Positions 21,591 through 34,027 are shown, counted from the first letter of the stretch. The stretch is 64,000 nt of DNA from Nelumbo lutea (GCA_022828595.1 JAKGHH010000002.1:86954076-87018075), one strand, 5' to 3'. The notes: generated by a model not told the origin, from the letters alone. Numbers and translations are program-made.

Positions 21591-23047
21591 ATAGAAATTA
21601 ATATGTTAGTTATTTCTGTGTCCTGGTGTGTTGACTCTAGGGCTTCAACTCATGCATGTAACTCACTGCAAGGGTTCAAAGTTAGCAGAAGATTGAGTGA
21701 AGGAGAAGTGACACTGTTCTTGGGAACGACTGCAAGTGTTGCAACTACGGCAATAGGAACCATAGAATTAGTCTTTAGAGAAGGAGTGTTTGTACTTAAA
21801 GATTGTCTTTATGTGCATAACTTGAGAAGAAATTTAATTTTTGTTTCTAAACTGTGTGTTGATGGATACACTGTTTATTTTAGTAATATGATTATTGTTA
21901 AATGAAAGAACAAATTCATCGCATGCAGGGAACTGGAGAACAATCTCTATGTTCTACATCCATCTCTAGAAACTAACTTAACCGAAACTACGTTGGTCAA
22001 AAATCCCAAGATGAGAACTCGTGATACAGTAAATCCCACGTGCCTCTGGCATTACCGATTTGGCCATATTGATGTTGACCGAATCACAAGGCTGGTAAAG
22101 GATGGTCCTTTGGATTTTCTAACCGTAGAAAATCTTCCCACTTCTGAGCCTTGCCTCCAAGGTAAGATGACTAAGCGGCCATTTGACGGTAAACCTGAAA
22201 GATGTGTAGGCACACTTGACCTAATTCATACTGATGTAGGTGGTCCCCTGAGTGTTAGGACATGAAATCAACACATGTATTTCATCACCTTTACAGATGA
22301 TTTTTCATGATATGGTTACGTGTACCCAATGAGACACAAGTCAGAATCCTTTGAAAAGTTCAAAGAGTTCAGACAGGACGTCGAGAAACAGTTAGGGAGA
22401 CAAATTAAGTCCCTTTGATCGGATCGAGATGGCGAGTATCTCTCTAACGAATTCAGGGGCTACATGAAGGTCAATGGGATAGTGTCACAATTAACTCCTC
22501 CTGCTACACCTCAACTCAATGGTGTTTCAGAGAGGAGGAATAGGACCTTGTTGGACATGGTCCAATCACTTCTCGTACACTCAGAACTATCCACATCCTT
22601 TTGGGGATATGCATTAGAGACTACTATCTACGTGCTTAATCGGGTCCCAACCAAATCTGTTCTAAAAACTCCATATGAACTACAGACCAGAAGGAAGCCA
22701 AGTGTAAAACACTTGAAGATTTGGGGTTGTCCTGCACACGTTAAAATAACGAGTGCAGACAAGTTGGAATCCAAAACCAGTTGTTGCCTATTTATAGGCT
22801 ACCCAAAAGATTTGGTGGGTTATCTATTCTATGACCCGAGCAAGCAGAGAGAGTTCTGCAGTCGAAACGCCCAATTCTTAGAAACCGAATACATCCTGGA
22901 CACCCATCGTCAGGAAATAGTTCTTGATGAGGAGAGCTCAAGAATAGTGGGAGATGTCCACAAGTTCCATGTAGTGATCAACTTGGAAGATCCACTCGGG
23001 TATCCAGGCCACCAATTTGATATGGTTATGACCAGGATAGTTACCTA
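21591..23047 (+). pseudogene. pol: Copia pol: protease and integrase
   Basis: Protease: the catalytic triplet region reads VDSRAST at 21630-21650 where DSGAST is expected, a Gly-to-Arg change (AGG at 21639). GAG_pre-integrase: CLWHYRFGH (22044-22067) then SEPCLQGKMTKRPF, with the first Cys of CxxC replaced by Ser. Integrase core: IHTDVGGP near 22225-22250, DRDGEY near 22420-22437 and [11 protein letters not shown] near 22519-22550 supply the D, D and E residues. Three in-frame TGA codons (about 22263, 22308 and 22416) stand where sister copies read Arg at the first two. The ORF 22464-23048 covers the integrase C-terminal region ([20 protein letters not shown]). Confidence 0.9.
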
Positions 23048-24638
23048 GTGGATGTCGTGACTAGTAAGGAGGATCCCGTAACTTACACGGAAGTTATGTT
23101 AGACATAGATTCCCAGAAGTGGATGGAGGCCATGAGAGCTGAGATGGACTCGATGGAGACCAATGGGGTCTGGACTCTAGTAGATCCGCCCTCTGGGGTA
23201 AAAGCAATTGGTTGCAAATGGATTTACAAGAGGAAGAAGGGCCCCAATGGCAGGATTGAGACCTACAAAGCTCATTTGGTGGCGAAAGGGTATACTGAGA
23301 AAGAAGGCATCGACTATTAGGAAACCTTTTTGCCTATGGCCATGCTTAAGTCCATTAGGATCCTGCTAGCGGTAGCAGCATACCATGTTTAGGAGATTTT
23401 CTAGATGGATGTCAAAACCGCATTCCGGAAAGGAGATCTCAGTGAAGATATCTACATGCAGCAGCCGCAAGGCTTTATTGCTACTGGTCAGGAACACATG
23501 GTATGTAAACTTAATAGATCCATATATGGACTTAAGCAGGCTTCTAGGAGTTGGAATATCCATTTTGATTCCGCCGCCAAAACGTTTGACTTTGAGCAGA
23601 ATCCGGCCCTGTGTCTACAGAAAGTCCAGTGGGGAGAAGATCACCTTTTTGGTGTTGTACGTGGATGATATCCTACTCATTGGGAATGATGTACAATGTT
23701 GACTTCGGTCAAGGTATGGCTATCACAGCAATTCTCCATGAAAGATCTTGGAGAAGCTTCATATATACTAGGTCTTCGACTCTATAGAGATAGATCAAAG
23801 CAGATAATTGGATTATCCCAGGCAGGCTTACATTGACAAAATTGTCAAAAGATACAGCATGGAGAACTCCAAGAAAAGAAACGTTCCTTTCAAGCATGGA
23901 TTCACTCTCTCCAAGAAGATGTCTCCCAAGACTTCTGAGGAGATTGAGGGCAAAAGAGACATTCCCTATGCCTCAGCCGTAGGGAGCATCATGTATTCCA
24001 TGCCATGCACTAGACATTGCTCAGGTGGTGAGTGTGGTAAGCAGATTCTAGGCCAACCCAGGGCAGGAGCATTGGACTGATGTGAAAAACATACTCAAAT
24101 ACCTTCGAAAGACAAAAGAGTTTTTCTGGTATTCGATGGTAGTCCACTACAAGTTCTAGGGTATACTGATGTCGATTTCCAATTGGATCCAGATGACAGA
24201 AAGTCTACATCTGAGTATGTTTTCACGATAGGATCGTGTGCTGTTTGCTGGAAAAGCAGCAAACAGGGGTCCACTGCAGACTCCACAACCGAGGCCAAGT
24301 GCATTGCCGCAAGTGAAGCTACCAAGGAAGCCGTGTGGATAAAGAAATTCATACACGAATTGGGAGTGATTCCGTCCAGCACATCACCCATCCCGCTGTT
24401 GTGTGACAACAATGGAGCGATCACCCAAGCTAAAGAGCCTCGGGCCCACTCGAAGTCAAAGCACATCGAGAGGAAGTACCACGTACTACGGGAGATCGTT
24501 GGTAGAGGGGACATCCTAATTCAGAAGGTAGCATTAGAAGATAATATGGCAGACCCATTGACTAAGCCACTAACACAGAAGGTGTTTGAGAAACATATGG
24601 AAAGTATGGGACTCTGGCTTGTACCAGATTGGACCTAA
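23048..24638 (+). pseudogene. pol: Copia pol: reverse transcriptase and RNase H
   Basis: Reverse transcriptase begins in 23048-23320 (WMEAMRAEMDSM…, GCKWIYKRKKGPNGRIETYK), continues in 23405-23610 (IYMQQPQGF…, NRSIYGLKQASRSWN) and reaches the catalytic YVDD at 23658-23669. Frame changes occur near 23040, 23610, 23700, 23815 and 24010. RNase H occupies 24183-24638 in one frame (TSEYVFTIGSCAV, ADSTTEAKCIAASEA, LCDNNGAI), ending HMESMGLWLVPDWT and a TAA stop at 24636-24638. Domain order protease-integrase-RT-RNase H is diagnostic of Ty1/copia. Lineage is not assigned; the long LTR and polypurine tract hint at a Tork/TAR-type relative. Confidence 0.9.
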
Positions 24639-24640
24639 GT

Positions 24641-24652
24641 GCAAGTGGGAGC
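24641..24652 (+). other. Polypurine tract (copia)
   Basis: GCAAGTGGGAGC lies directly before the TGTTAGACAG start of the 3' LTR. The same tract precedes the LTRs at 36142 and 59824, and on minus follows 37774 and 38863. Confidence 0.85.
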
Positions 24653-26534
24653 TGTTAGACAGTTTTGTATGCCCTTAGCTTCAATCTAATTTGATGTACT
24701 TTTTATATTTAGTGTAAATAAATAAAGTGCATGTTTGATTCATGTTGTTTCGTATAATTCTGTGTAAGACCCAAAAACTGGACACTTATTGAGACTCGTG
24801 TTAGTTTTAAATGTTCATAGTCATTGGATAAATCTGGGGAGATTTATCCTGCCAAGGCTGATACTGGTGTGCTGCCAAGTGTTGGGATGGCCTGTCTCGG
24901 CCACCAAGGTAAGACCTAAGGCACATGCAGTATGGGATTACTCGAATCCTTGAACCGGACTAGATTTCCAGTATTTCCTTGGACCTTGGAGACAGATGGG
25001 CAAAACTGGAAAGTTACACCTGACCCCTAGACTTGATTATGACACTTCACTAGGTGTCAAATTGGGCTATCTTTGATATACCAATCAGTGGGATACTTAG
25101 TGGGGGTCAAAACCTGGGCATGTGGGGGCAGTCTGAGAATTCATCTGAGTGGGTGATCATAGCGTTAGGATCAGCCCCTTTGTCAGACAAAGGTAATGAT
25201 TGGGAATGCACTCTCTGATGGAAACCAAACTGTCGGCAATTGATTTCAATCGTTGGAATTTTGTTTTGCAACTCCCGGGATCCATGTGAGTAGAGAGTTA
25301 AGCACTGTTCCTTGCAGCCGAGGGAGAGGTACTCTCTTGTCAGGTAGTGCTTGATCATTATGGGCTGAGAGGTTAAGTGTAATGCCATTTAGGATGACAC
25401 CTGATGGGCTAATCTTGCACCAGCCCACAGTCCCTACGTTTTTATAAGATGGCTTGGCCCAGGGACCACTTAATGTAACTGTTGGGCCCATAGGGTCCAT
25501 GTGATGGGTTCAGGGGTTCTCTGAGCTTCTTAGTGAATTCGGCTAGGCGTTGCAATGAAGGCAGGGCTGAACCCATGGGGCTGGTGTGTAGATCAATGCT
25601 TGGGTCCCATGCCATAGAAAGAAGCCCAACTGGGCAGCAGGTTGGAAACTAGTTAAGCACTGAATACTTAATGGGCCAAATGCCCATTCCGAATTGGGCT
25701 GATATGATCACCCATTTATAGGGCGGATCTGAGATTAATGTTAGCAAAAGGATTCGGCCTTTAACCTTATCCACTCTAGGAGACCAAATTCAAATCAGAT
25801 TTGAATCTGGTAACCTCCTGATAAGATTAGGAGTAAGCTAACTTAATCTGCAGATAGGATTAAGATCATCCCCTATCCAAATACTGATTTGGATTGGGAT
25901 AACTCCTCCTTATGAGGTTTCTTAACCAAGAAGAAAAAAGGAGAAACCTTAAGAGAACAAGATCAGAATTCGAACATAGGGTTTGTGTGCAAGAAACCAT
26001 CCTGCGAATTGAGATTCGATCTCATACACACTCCAGAGAGAAGAGAAGCAATTTCAGCCATCTTCATCTCAGGAGCTCTCCTTTAGCCGTCACCATTTTT
26101 CTGACAAGATTTGATCTTTGAAGAAAAGAAATCAAGAAATCAGTTCTTGATATCAGTTTTGTAGAAAGAACTGAAAAGATTTGGTGCTCAAAGTTTCCAG
26201 AGGATTCTTGCGAAGCATTCAGTGTGTAGGATGCACTTTGCAGGTTCCGTTCCACATACAGCAGTGCCATCTTCAGCAGGGGCGGATCTTGGTGTCATCT
26301 TTGAGCGTGAACAACAACTTTGAGAGATACTACTTCTCTGGATCAGGTATAATTCATCCCTTGTCTTGGTTTAGATCTGACTCGATTATGGTTCAAGTAG
26401 GATCCTTGAATATTGTATTCTTAAATTAGTGAATATGATTCCCAGTTGGAAGAAGGTAGGAAAAATTTTTGAAATTCGCCCACCCATTCCACGATCTGTA
26501 TGGCGTCCATATGATGGATCCTACCATTCTTTCA
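24653..26534 (+). mobile_element. Copia 3' LTR, full length
   Basis: About 1.88 kb, from TGTTAGACAGTTTTGTATGCCC to …GGATCCTACCATTCTTTCA. It contains all family blocks in order but no clear TATAAAAG box, since the region near 25905-25935 has diverged. Directly after it come two further LTR 3' ends (26535-27621 and 27622-27968). The element's 5' LTR is a fragment, so no target duplication can be checked. Confidence 0.87.
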
Positions 26535-27621
26535 CTACCTACAGTCCCTGCGTGTTACAAGGTGGCTTAGCCCAAAGACCACTTAGGGTAAGTGTTGAGC
26601 CCATAGAGCCCATGTGATGGGTTTGAGGGGGTGCACTGTCCATAACAGTGTATTCGGCCATGCCTTGTGACAAAGGCTGGGTTGAACCCATGTGGCTGAT
26701 ATGTAGATCAATGTTTGGGTTCCACGATATACAAGGAAGCCGAGCTGGACAGCAGTTTGGAAGGCTAAGTGAGCACATAACCTCATTGGGCCTAAAGCCC
26801 ATTTCGAACTGGGCTGATTTGATCAGTTAAATAAGGGGCGAATTCTAAGACTAGATTAGCATATAGGATTGGGTCTTAACTCTATCCACTCAGAGAGTCC
26901 AGATCACCTCCTAATAGGATTAGGAGGGAGTTGATCTAATCCGCAGATAAGATAAGCGTTTACCCTTATCACTTAAAGGGAATTTTGATCCAAATATGAT
27001 TTTGATCAGTAACTCCTAATGGAATTAGGAGCTGATCCCTTTAAGCTTATAAAAGGATGAGTGGGTGGCAGCCTTTAGAAGACATTCATATTCACATCCT
27101 CTTCAGAGTTGAAATCACAGAAGAAAGAATTCAGCATCACTGTGCTAATTTCTTTCTTGTCGCTTCCTTCCTACAGCCGCCATATCTGCCAGTTCAATCT
27201 CCTATTCTCAGTGGGAGTGATAAAGATTGGATCATGATATCAGTCCTTTGTGAAAGGGCTGATTGGAATTAGTGCTCACGTGCCATCCAGCTGATTCTTC
27301 CGAAAGATCTGGTTCTTTTGAAGAATGTTGTTGATTCTACTCCATCTTGCACTGTGCCATATTCAGTGGGAGCAGTTTTTGGTTCCTTCCTTGGGCATGA
27401 ACACCTCCATTGGGAGATACTATTTCTCTGTATCAGGTATATCCCTCTCCTACTGCTTTTGTTTAGATCTGGTTTGGTTCTTGGTTCAAGATTGATCCTT
27501 GAAAAATATGATTTTTCTCAAATAGGGAATACGATACCTAATAGGATGGAGAGAAATTTTTGAAATTCACCCATTCTCTTCCAAAAGATTTGGGCATACA
27601 TACGATTGATATCTCATCCCT
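26535..27621 (+). mobile_element. Copia LTR, 5'-truncated, second in a stack
   Basis: Begins in the GTCCCTGCGTGTTACAAGG block, roughly 0.8 kb into a full LTR, and continues through the GGCCCA block, a TATAAAAG box at 27048-27055 and the CTTCCTTGGGCATGAACACC block to the terminus …ATATCTCATCCCTTCA. It abuts the end of the LTR at 26534 without an intervening sequence. Confidence 0.83.
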
Positions 27622-27968
27622 TCACCTTGCCTGATCCAAGCCATTGGATTGCGGTTCTTGTTGAAAGACTACATTGCTGAACCTACTTCATTTCAAGCTG
27701 TGTCATCTTCAGTGGAAGCAGGTTTCGGTACCCTCTTTGGGCGTAAACACCTACTTTGGGAGCTACACGTGTGGATTCCGTATCCAGTATTTCTCTCATT
27801 TTCTTTTGATTTCAGATATGGTCTAGTTTTGATCAAGAAGATCCTTGAAAAATGCAATTTTTCAAAAATTGGGAATACGATTGCCAGAAGGGGGAAGAAA
27901 TTTTTGAAATTTTGCCCAACCACCCTGCATGGTTCGGCCATCCATATGATGGATCTCCCTTCCCTTCA
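27622..27968 (+). mobile_element. Copia LTR (subfamily B), 5'-truncated, third in a stack
   Basis: Only the last ~350 bases of an LTR, from CCTTGCCTGATCCAAGC to …GGATCTCCCTTCCCTTCA. It resembles the ends of 28718-30499 and 61789-62695 (GGAAGCAGG…, TTTGGGAGCTA…, CACCCTGCATGGTTC) more than the preceding LTRs, so two LTR subfamilies are present. Confidence 0.8.
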
Positions 27969-28717
27969 TTCTCATGCTAGCAAATTCCAAATGTTGCTAG
28001 CTCTTGTGGGGCTCCTACCCCTCTGCACTGAGACATCTATTTCATAGTACATAAGAAGTTAAAATATTCAAAATGAATGTGATAAAAATAAAACCCAAAT
28101 AAGAAGCTATTCATAAAATAATACCACCAGTTGAACCAATAGTATCTTCAGCCATAATTGACTACAAGAAAGAAAACAAATATTTACAATAAAGGGTAAA
28201 TTGCACAAGCATATTAGAATAGCATATCTACTATCACATACTTCTTTTTTAAAATATTGAAAAAGTTACTTCATTACCAAAATGTAAGCAAAGTTATAGC
28301 ACCCCAAAGAGAGTCACAAGGTGTAACCTCTATTGAAAGTACAAATAAGTGGAAAGAATCACATTTTAAATCATGCAAACTAATCAACATCATATGTAGT
28401 CATAAAGGGTATCATCATCTTATTCTTCCTCATATGTAAGCTCATGTACATCATCTTCATCATCGGAAATGGTCATCTCAACAGTTGTTCCATCAACATC
28501 CTCATGAACCCAATCACTGTTATCCTCAGGAATGTCTTCCATTACATGTGTTATAGGTGGTTCAACTTCCAAATCATCATCTCTATCAACCTCTTCAGCT
28601 CGCATATCAAATAAATCTCTTGGGATTGTCTTGTTAACAACACTACAATTATCTTCATTAGGGTCTTTCTCATAAAAAAACTTGTTGAGCTTGGTAAGCT
28701 AAAATGAAGGATTCATC
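27969..28717 (-). pseudogene. CACTA transposase gene, 3' end (DUF4216 end and acidic tail)
   Basis: On minus, 28717-28606 reads (D)ESFILAYQAQQVFYEKDP followed by NKTIPRDLFDM, the conserved end of DUF4216 as found C-terminal in plant CACTA TNP2 genes. It runs on into a Glu/Asp-rich tail (28605-28420) ending DDVHELTYEEE and a stop. The sequence 28419-27969 is A/T-rich with no recognisable gene and is probably the element's 3' untranslated or terminal part; CACTA inverted termini were not identified. The gene continues on the other side of the solo LTR at 30505. Confidence 0.8.
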
Positions 28718-30504
28718 TATTAGATAGTGTATGCCCTTAGCTCTAATCAGATTGATGTACATTTGGCATTTATTGTAAATGAATAAAAGTACATAATTGA
28801 TTCATGTTATATCTGGTATGTTTCTGTGTAATTACCCTTAAACTGGACACTTATAAGACTCGTGTTAGCTTAAAATGTTCTCAGCCATTATATAGACTTG
28901 GGGAAGTTTATTTTGCCAAGCCTGATATTAACGTGCTACCAAGTTGGTTTGGGTGGCTTATCTCAGCTGCCAGAGTTAGACCTGAAGTACATGTAGTATG
29001 GGTTTGCTTGAAACTCTGAACTGGACCATTTTCCAGTTATGCCCTAGACTTCGGAGACAGATGAGCAAAACTGGAAAGTTACACTTAACCCCTATACTCG
29101 ATTGTGATATTACACTAGGTGTTGGATTAGGCTACTTTGATATGCCAATCAATGAGATCCTTAATAGGAGCCAAAACCTGGGTATATTAGGATAGTCAGA
29201 GAATTCATCTAAGTGGGAGATCATAGTGACAGAATCAGCACCATTGTTGGACAAAGCGAATGATCGGGGATAGCACTTTCTATAATGGAAACCAAAACTG
29301 TCGACAGTTGATTTAAAACTTGTTTGAGATTTTTTTGCAAAAGATATTTATATAAAGATATTATGTTTTATGAAAAGGTTTGCACATGTTTTAATTCCCG
29401 GTATCCATCCGAGTAGAGAGTGCAACACTGTACCTTGCAGTCGAGGGAGAGGTCATCTCTTGTCGGGTAGTATTTTATCATTATGGGCTGAGAGGTTAAG
29501 TCTAAGACTATTTAGGGCTTATATACCTGATGGGCTAATCTCACGTAAGAGCATAGTTCTTGGGCCTTCATAAGGTGGCTGGACCCAAAGACCATTTAGT
29601 GTAAATGTTAGGCCTGATAAGAGCCCATACTGATTGGCTCTGGCGTTCACTGTATTCAGCAGTGAATTTGGCCAAGCCTTGTAACAGAGACTAGGTTGAA
29701 CCCATATGGCTTTTGTGAAGATCAATGTTAGGGTCACACGCCATATAAAGAGAGCCAAGTCAGCCAACAATTAAAATGGAAGTGAGCCTAATAACTTAAT
29801 GGGCCTGAAGCCCCTGTCGAACTAGGTTAATACGATTTATCAACATGGGCGAATCTGGTTTAGATCTGGATTTGGATCAGAAAGAGGATAAGATAAGTCT
29901 TATCCACTTAAAAGTTTAGATCCAAATAAAGATTTGGATCAAAGAACTCTTTCCAAATAGGATTAGGAAAGCTAATATTGAAAGGATATAAAAAGAAGGG
30001 GTGAACTGCATTCTTTCTCACCTTTTCTACAATCAGTTCTCTCCCTTTGTTCTTGACGTCCAACCTTGTTCGATCTCCAGTTCTTTGACTAATCAAGATT
30101 AGATCTTTATTCTAATTTTTGCTAGAAAAATCATATACGATCGTGCTCACACTCCCTTGCCTGATCCTTGCTGGAGGATTGCAGTTCTTGCTGAAGGACT
30201 GCATTGTTGATCCTATTTCATCTCAAACTACACCTTCTTCAATGAAAGCGGGTTTTGGTGCACTCATTGGGCGTGAACACCTACTTTGGGAGCTATATGT
30301 GTGGATTTCATATCAAGTATTACTCTCTCTTACTTTGGTTTCAAATCTGGTCCGGTTTTGTTTCAAGAACAATCCCAAAAAAATGCAATTTTTCTAAAAC
30401 TGGAAATACGATTCCCAGAAGGGAGAGAAATTTTTTGAAATTTCACCCATCCACCCTGCATGGTTCAACCATCCATATGATGGATTTCCCTTCCCTTCAT
30501 CCTC
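28713..30504 (+). mobile_element. Solo copia LTR (subfamily B) inside the CACTA gene
   Basis: The LTR is 28718-30499 (1782 bp), from TATTAGATAGTGTATGCCC (first bases mutated from TGTTAG) to …TTCCCTTCCCTTCA, with a TATAAAAA box at 29987. The flanks TCATC (28713-28717) and TCCTC (30500-30504) are a 5-bp target duplication with one mismatch. Removing the LTR and one duplicate joins the two CACTA coding halves in frame, giving strong independent support for the boundaries. Confidence 0.92.
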
Positions 30505-31100
30505 CTCTAACTGTGAACTATGCATCAAATGCGAGAGATTAACTAGTGTATAGTAAACTCATCTTGTTTTATTCACCTGTCTTGTATCACATCGGCCCAA
30601 TCACATTGAAATTATACAACCCAAAACTTCTCATAGTAATTTAATTCAATGATGTCGGTTAATGTTCCATAACAAGTGATATCCCCAGAAATTAGATTTC
30701 TATCTCTTGAACTAGTAAAACTTGATGTCTTTGTTGTGACAACAACCCCACTATTTTGGGTCTTTCGTCGTCGTTCCCAATCCTTGGCATGAAATCTAAA
30801 ACCATTTAGAATAAACCCCTTGAACCTCTAAAATTTGAAGTCATTTTCTGATTCAAGGTTTGCAACATAAAGAACACCCCAAAAAATGTTTGAGAGGGAT
30901 TTATGTTTACAAACAAGGTTTAAGAAGTTGCAAAGTGAAACAAGTTTCTTACATGTAACTTAAATCATTCATAAAATTTTAGATTTTGGATTTGTTTTAT
31001 CTCTTTTTCTCTTAGATGTATTCATCGATGTTGATGCTTGATAATTGCAACATGTTGTCTACATGAACTTAAAGTTAGTATTCTTAAATTTTTTAAGATT
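30505..31100 (-). pseudogene. CACTA transposase gene: DUF4216 N-terminal part
   Basis: On minus from about 30840 the reading is FHAKDWERRRKTQNSGVVVT, then TSSRDRNLISGDITCYG and LTDIIELNYYEKFWVV, a clear DUF4216-type sequence. One or more stops follow (after FWVV and within 30505-30600). It joins at 30504 with the C-terminal half at 28717, past the solo LTR. The stretch 30850-31100 is probably linker sequence or intron of the same gene; nothing distinct is seen there. Confidence 0.78.
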
Positions 31101-33847
31101 AAAGTTTACTTATCAATATAAAAAATCATATTCAACCAAAAACTTACTCAATATAAGGGATCACTTTGTCACAATTGAATAACACATATCGTTGAGATTG
31201 GGCCCATGTGATGTCATCTAATTGGATATAGTCAATCTTTCCTAAATGACAACCTGTCATTTAAAGCATTGAGAATCCTTGCATTCCTTTATTTGCCTCA
31301 TCATTATTTCTTATTAGTCTGTTAAACCTTGTCTCAACACTGTATAGGTACTGTAGGCAAAAAGTTAGACATTCATTTGCCAAGTAACCTTCTACGATAG
31401 AGCTTTCTGGATATGCTCTCTTACGAACAAGATTTTAGCTTTCCAATGAACATAGATAGAGAGAATGAAATTTTAAATTATGATCACATATATATACACA
31501 CACATATATTTGTGTGTAAATGTATTAAGCATTGAAATAAATATAAAGATTTACCTCTCAATTGGATACATCTAGTGAAATTGTACTAGGCCACACATAC
31601 TAGCCTCATGTGTTAAATGTATTACTAAATGAACCATTATAGTGAAAAATAATGGAGGAAAGATCCTCTCTAGACAACAAAGTATTAGTGCAATCTCCCT
31701 CTCCATTCTGCATAACTCATCTAGGTTCAATACTTTTGAGCAGCACTTCTTGAAAAAATCACAAAACTCAGTCAAAGGGGAACACACATTCTTAGGCAAT
31801 GTTCTCAACCTGGCCAATGGAAGCAACTATTGCATTAAAACGTGATAATCATGACTTTTGAGACCCCAAATTTTGCATTGCTTCACATCCACCCATCGGG
31901 ATATGCATCTATATGCTAGATGCATATCCATCTAGAGCCTTAATTGATTTCAATACTCTACAAAAATCTTCTTTCTCAGTAGAAGATAAGGAGTAACAAG
32001 TAAGGGAAAATATGCAACATTTGATCCACATTGTTGTGAATCAAGCTCGGGCCTCATTCGCATTACCCTCAAATCTAAATGTGTCCTTACATTATACTTT
32101 ATCCTACCATCAAGATTCAAAAGAGTCCCCATTATGTTATCATATATATTCTTTTCTATATGCATCACATCAAGTTTATGATGACACAAGTTGTGCTTCC
32201 AATATGGTAATAAGATAAATATACTCTTCTTCTAGTTAAAAAAACTCTCCAACTCAGTGTTGCGTTTCTTTTTTTCCCCCAGTACTACCTTGGTCCTTTT
32301 TACCAAGTCTGAACTGCAATGCTTCTAACTGGTGCAATACAATAATGCCACTTGGTAGCGTAGGTACAACACTAAACTCTTGATTTCCATCAAATGATTG
32401 TTTCTCATATCGATATCTATGGTTGGCCTCCAAGAATTGTCGATGACCCATGTAACCAAACTTATGACCATGCTTCAACCAATGAGAACAAGTTTCACTG
32501 TTACATGATGGACATTCAAACCTCCCTTTGGTACTCCAACCCGATCAATTGCCATATGCAGGAAAGTCATTTATTGTCATTAACAAAGCAACACATAGTT
32601 GGAAGTTCTGATTAGTAGATGCATCATATGTTTCTACACAGTCCTTCCATAATTCCTTGAGTTCAGCAATAACGGGAAGTAAGTGCACGTCAATATCATT
32701 ACAAAAGCATTTGGACCAAGAATAATCAATGACAAAAACAAATAAGGTTGTTTCATACACATCAATGGGGGAAATTTTTAAAGGATCAATACCACTAGCC
32801 ATGTACTGTATGTGACACTAAGTGTTTTGAAGGGATTTATGCTGTCACTTGCCAAACCAATCCAAACATTGCGAGGTTCAACTACAAAGTCTGGATACTT
32901 AGCGTCAAATTCCTTCCAAGTAGGAGACTTAGTAGGGTGTCTCATGAAGTCATTCTTGATACGTCCATTTTCATGCCAAGTCATAAGAGATGACGTTTTA
33001 GTTGACATGAAAAGATGATGCAGCCTTGGTTTTAAAGGAAAATAACACAAGACCTTTAAAGGAATCTCTCTCCCTTGTACCAACTACGCCATCAGTGTTG
33101 TTCCCATGGTCATCATTTGGCTTCCATCTTGAATCACTACGCGTGGAGAAGATCTCATCAATAGCATGTTCTTTCCAAAACAACATACAATCATTTAGAC
33201 ATGGATCAATCTTTTCATACTTAAGTCCAAGATTTCTTATCATCTTCTTAGTTTCATAGAAAGAACTTGGTACTTGATTACCTTTCGAGAGCACCTTCTT
33301 CAACAATTCAAGCAACTCGGTAAATGACTTGTTACTCCACCCTTACAAACATTTCATATGAAATAGCCTGACAATGAATGAAAGCTTTGAAAATCTTATA
33401 CACCCTAGATATAATTCTTGTTCAGCATCTTGTAAGAGATTAAAAAAATTGACAATCAGGATTAGGCCCTCCACTAGATTGTATTGAAATATCCATCCTT
33501 TCATCACATTGTTCCATTATAGGATTGCCACATGCATCATGAATCGTCCCATGCATATTATCATGCTCAATTGGGTTATCAGAAGAACAAGCCACATTAT
33601 ATTTCGTATGCATAGAAATTGACTCTCCAAGAAATATCCACTCTATATAACTTTGGAGGAAATCCATTCATGATTAGATGGTCTTTCACATCAACTTGAC
33701 CCATCCATAAAACATTTCCACATTTTGAACAAGGATATCGATTTTTTCTTCACGGCCTGCCTTCCCAAAAGAAAACCTAAAAAACTGATCAATGCCATCT
33801 AGATACTCTTTAGAAGTTCTTGATTGGTGAATCCAACTTTTGTCCAT
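31101..33847 (-). pseudogene. CACTA (En/Spm) TNP2 transposase with DUF4218
   Basis: ATG at 33847-33845 opens MDKSWIHQSRTSKEYLDGID, the typical TNP2 start. Further along the minus strand: an N-terminal segment (33667-33440), LGLKYEKIDPC (33240-33200), REIPLKVLCYFPLKPRLHHL with MTWHENGRIKNDFMRHP and VWIGLASDSINPF (33083-32830), and CHHKLDVMHIEKNIYDNI (32189 onward), all hallmarks of TNP2. DUF4218 follows at 31826-31572 (LPKNVCSPLTEFC…, LCCLERIFPPLFF) and SSIVEGYLANECLTFC near 31400. Stops and frame changes separate the pieces. The protein would bind element ends and catalyse cut-and-paste movement in the nucleus. Confidence 0.88.
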
Positions 33848-34027
33848 TTTACACCCTAATGAAAAAAGACAAGAGATCAGCTATGATATGAATGAGATGG
33901 AAAAGGACAAGAATATCACCGAAGAAATAGTTTGGTGTGGTTAAAAGTGATGACATTAAGGGAAATGGATGATTTTCCTAAATTGATAATGGTGCAACTA
34001 AATCATAAAAATTAGAAATAATTTGGA
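33848..34027. other. Short region upstream of TNP2 start
   Basis: 180 bases between the TNP2 ATG (minus) and the start of copia pol homology (plus). No family blocks recognised; probably CACTA 5' sequence cut off by the junction with the copia fragment. Confidence 0.5.

Noticed and set aside
25912..26429. Short ORFs in 25.9-26.4 kb as host genes
   Set aside because: The region is the second half of a full-length copia LTR; equivalent sequence elsewhere does not keep these frames.
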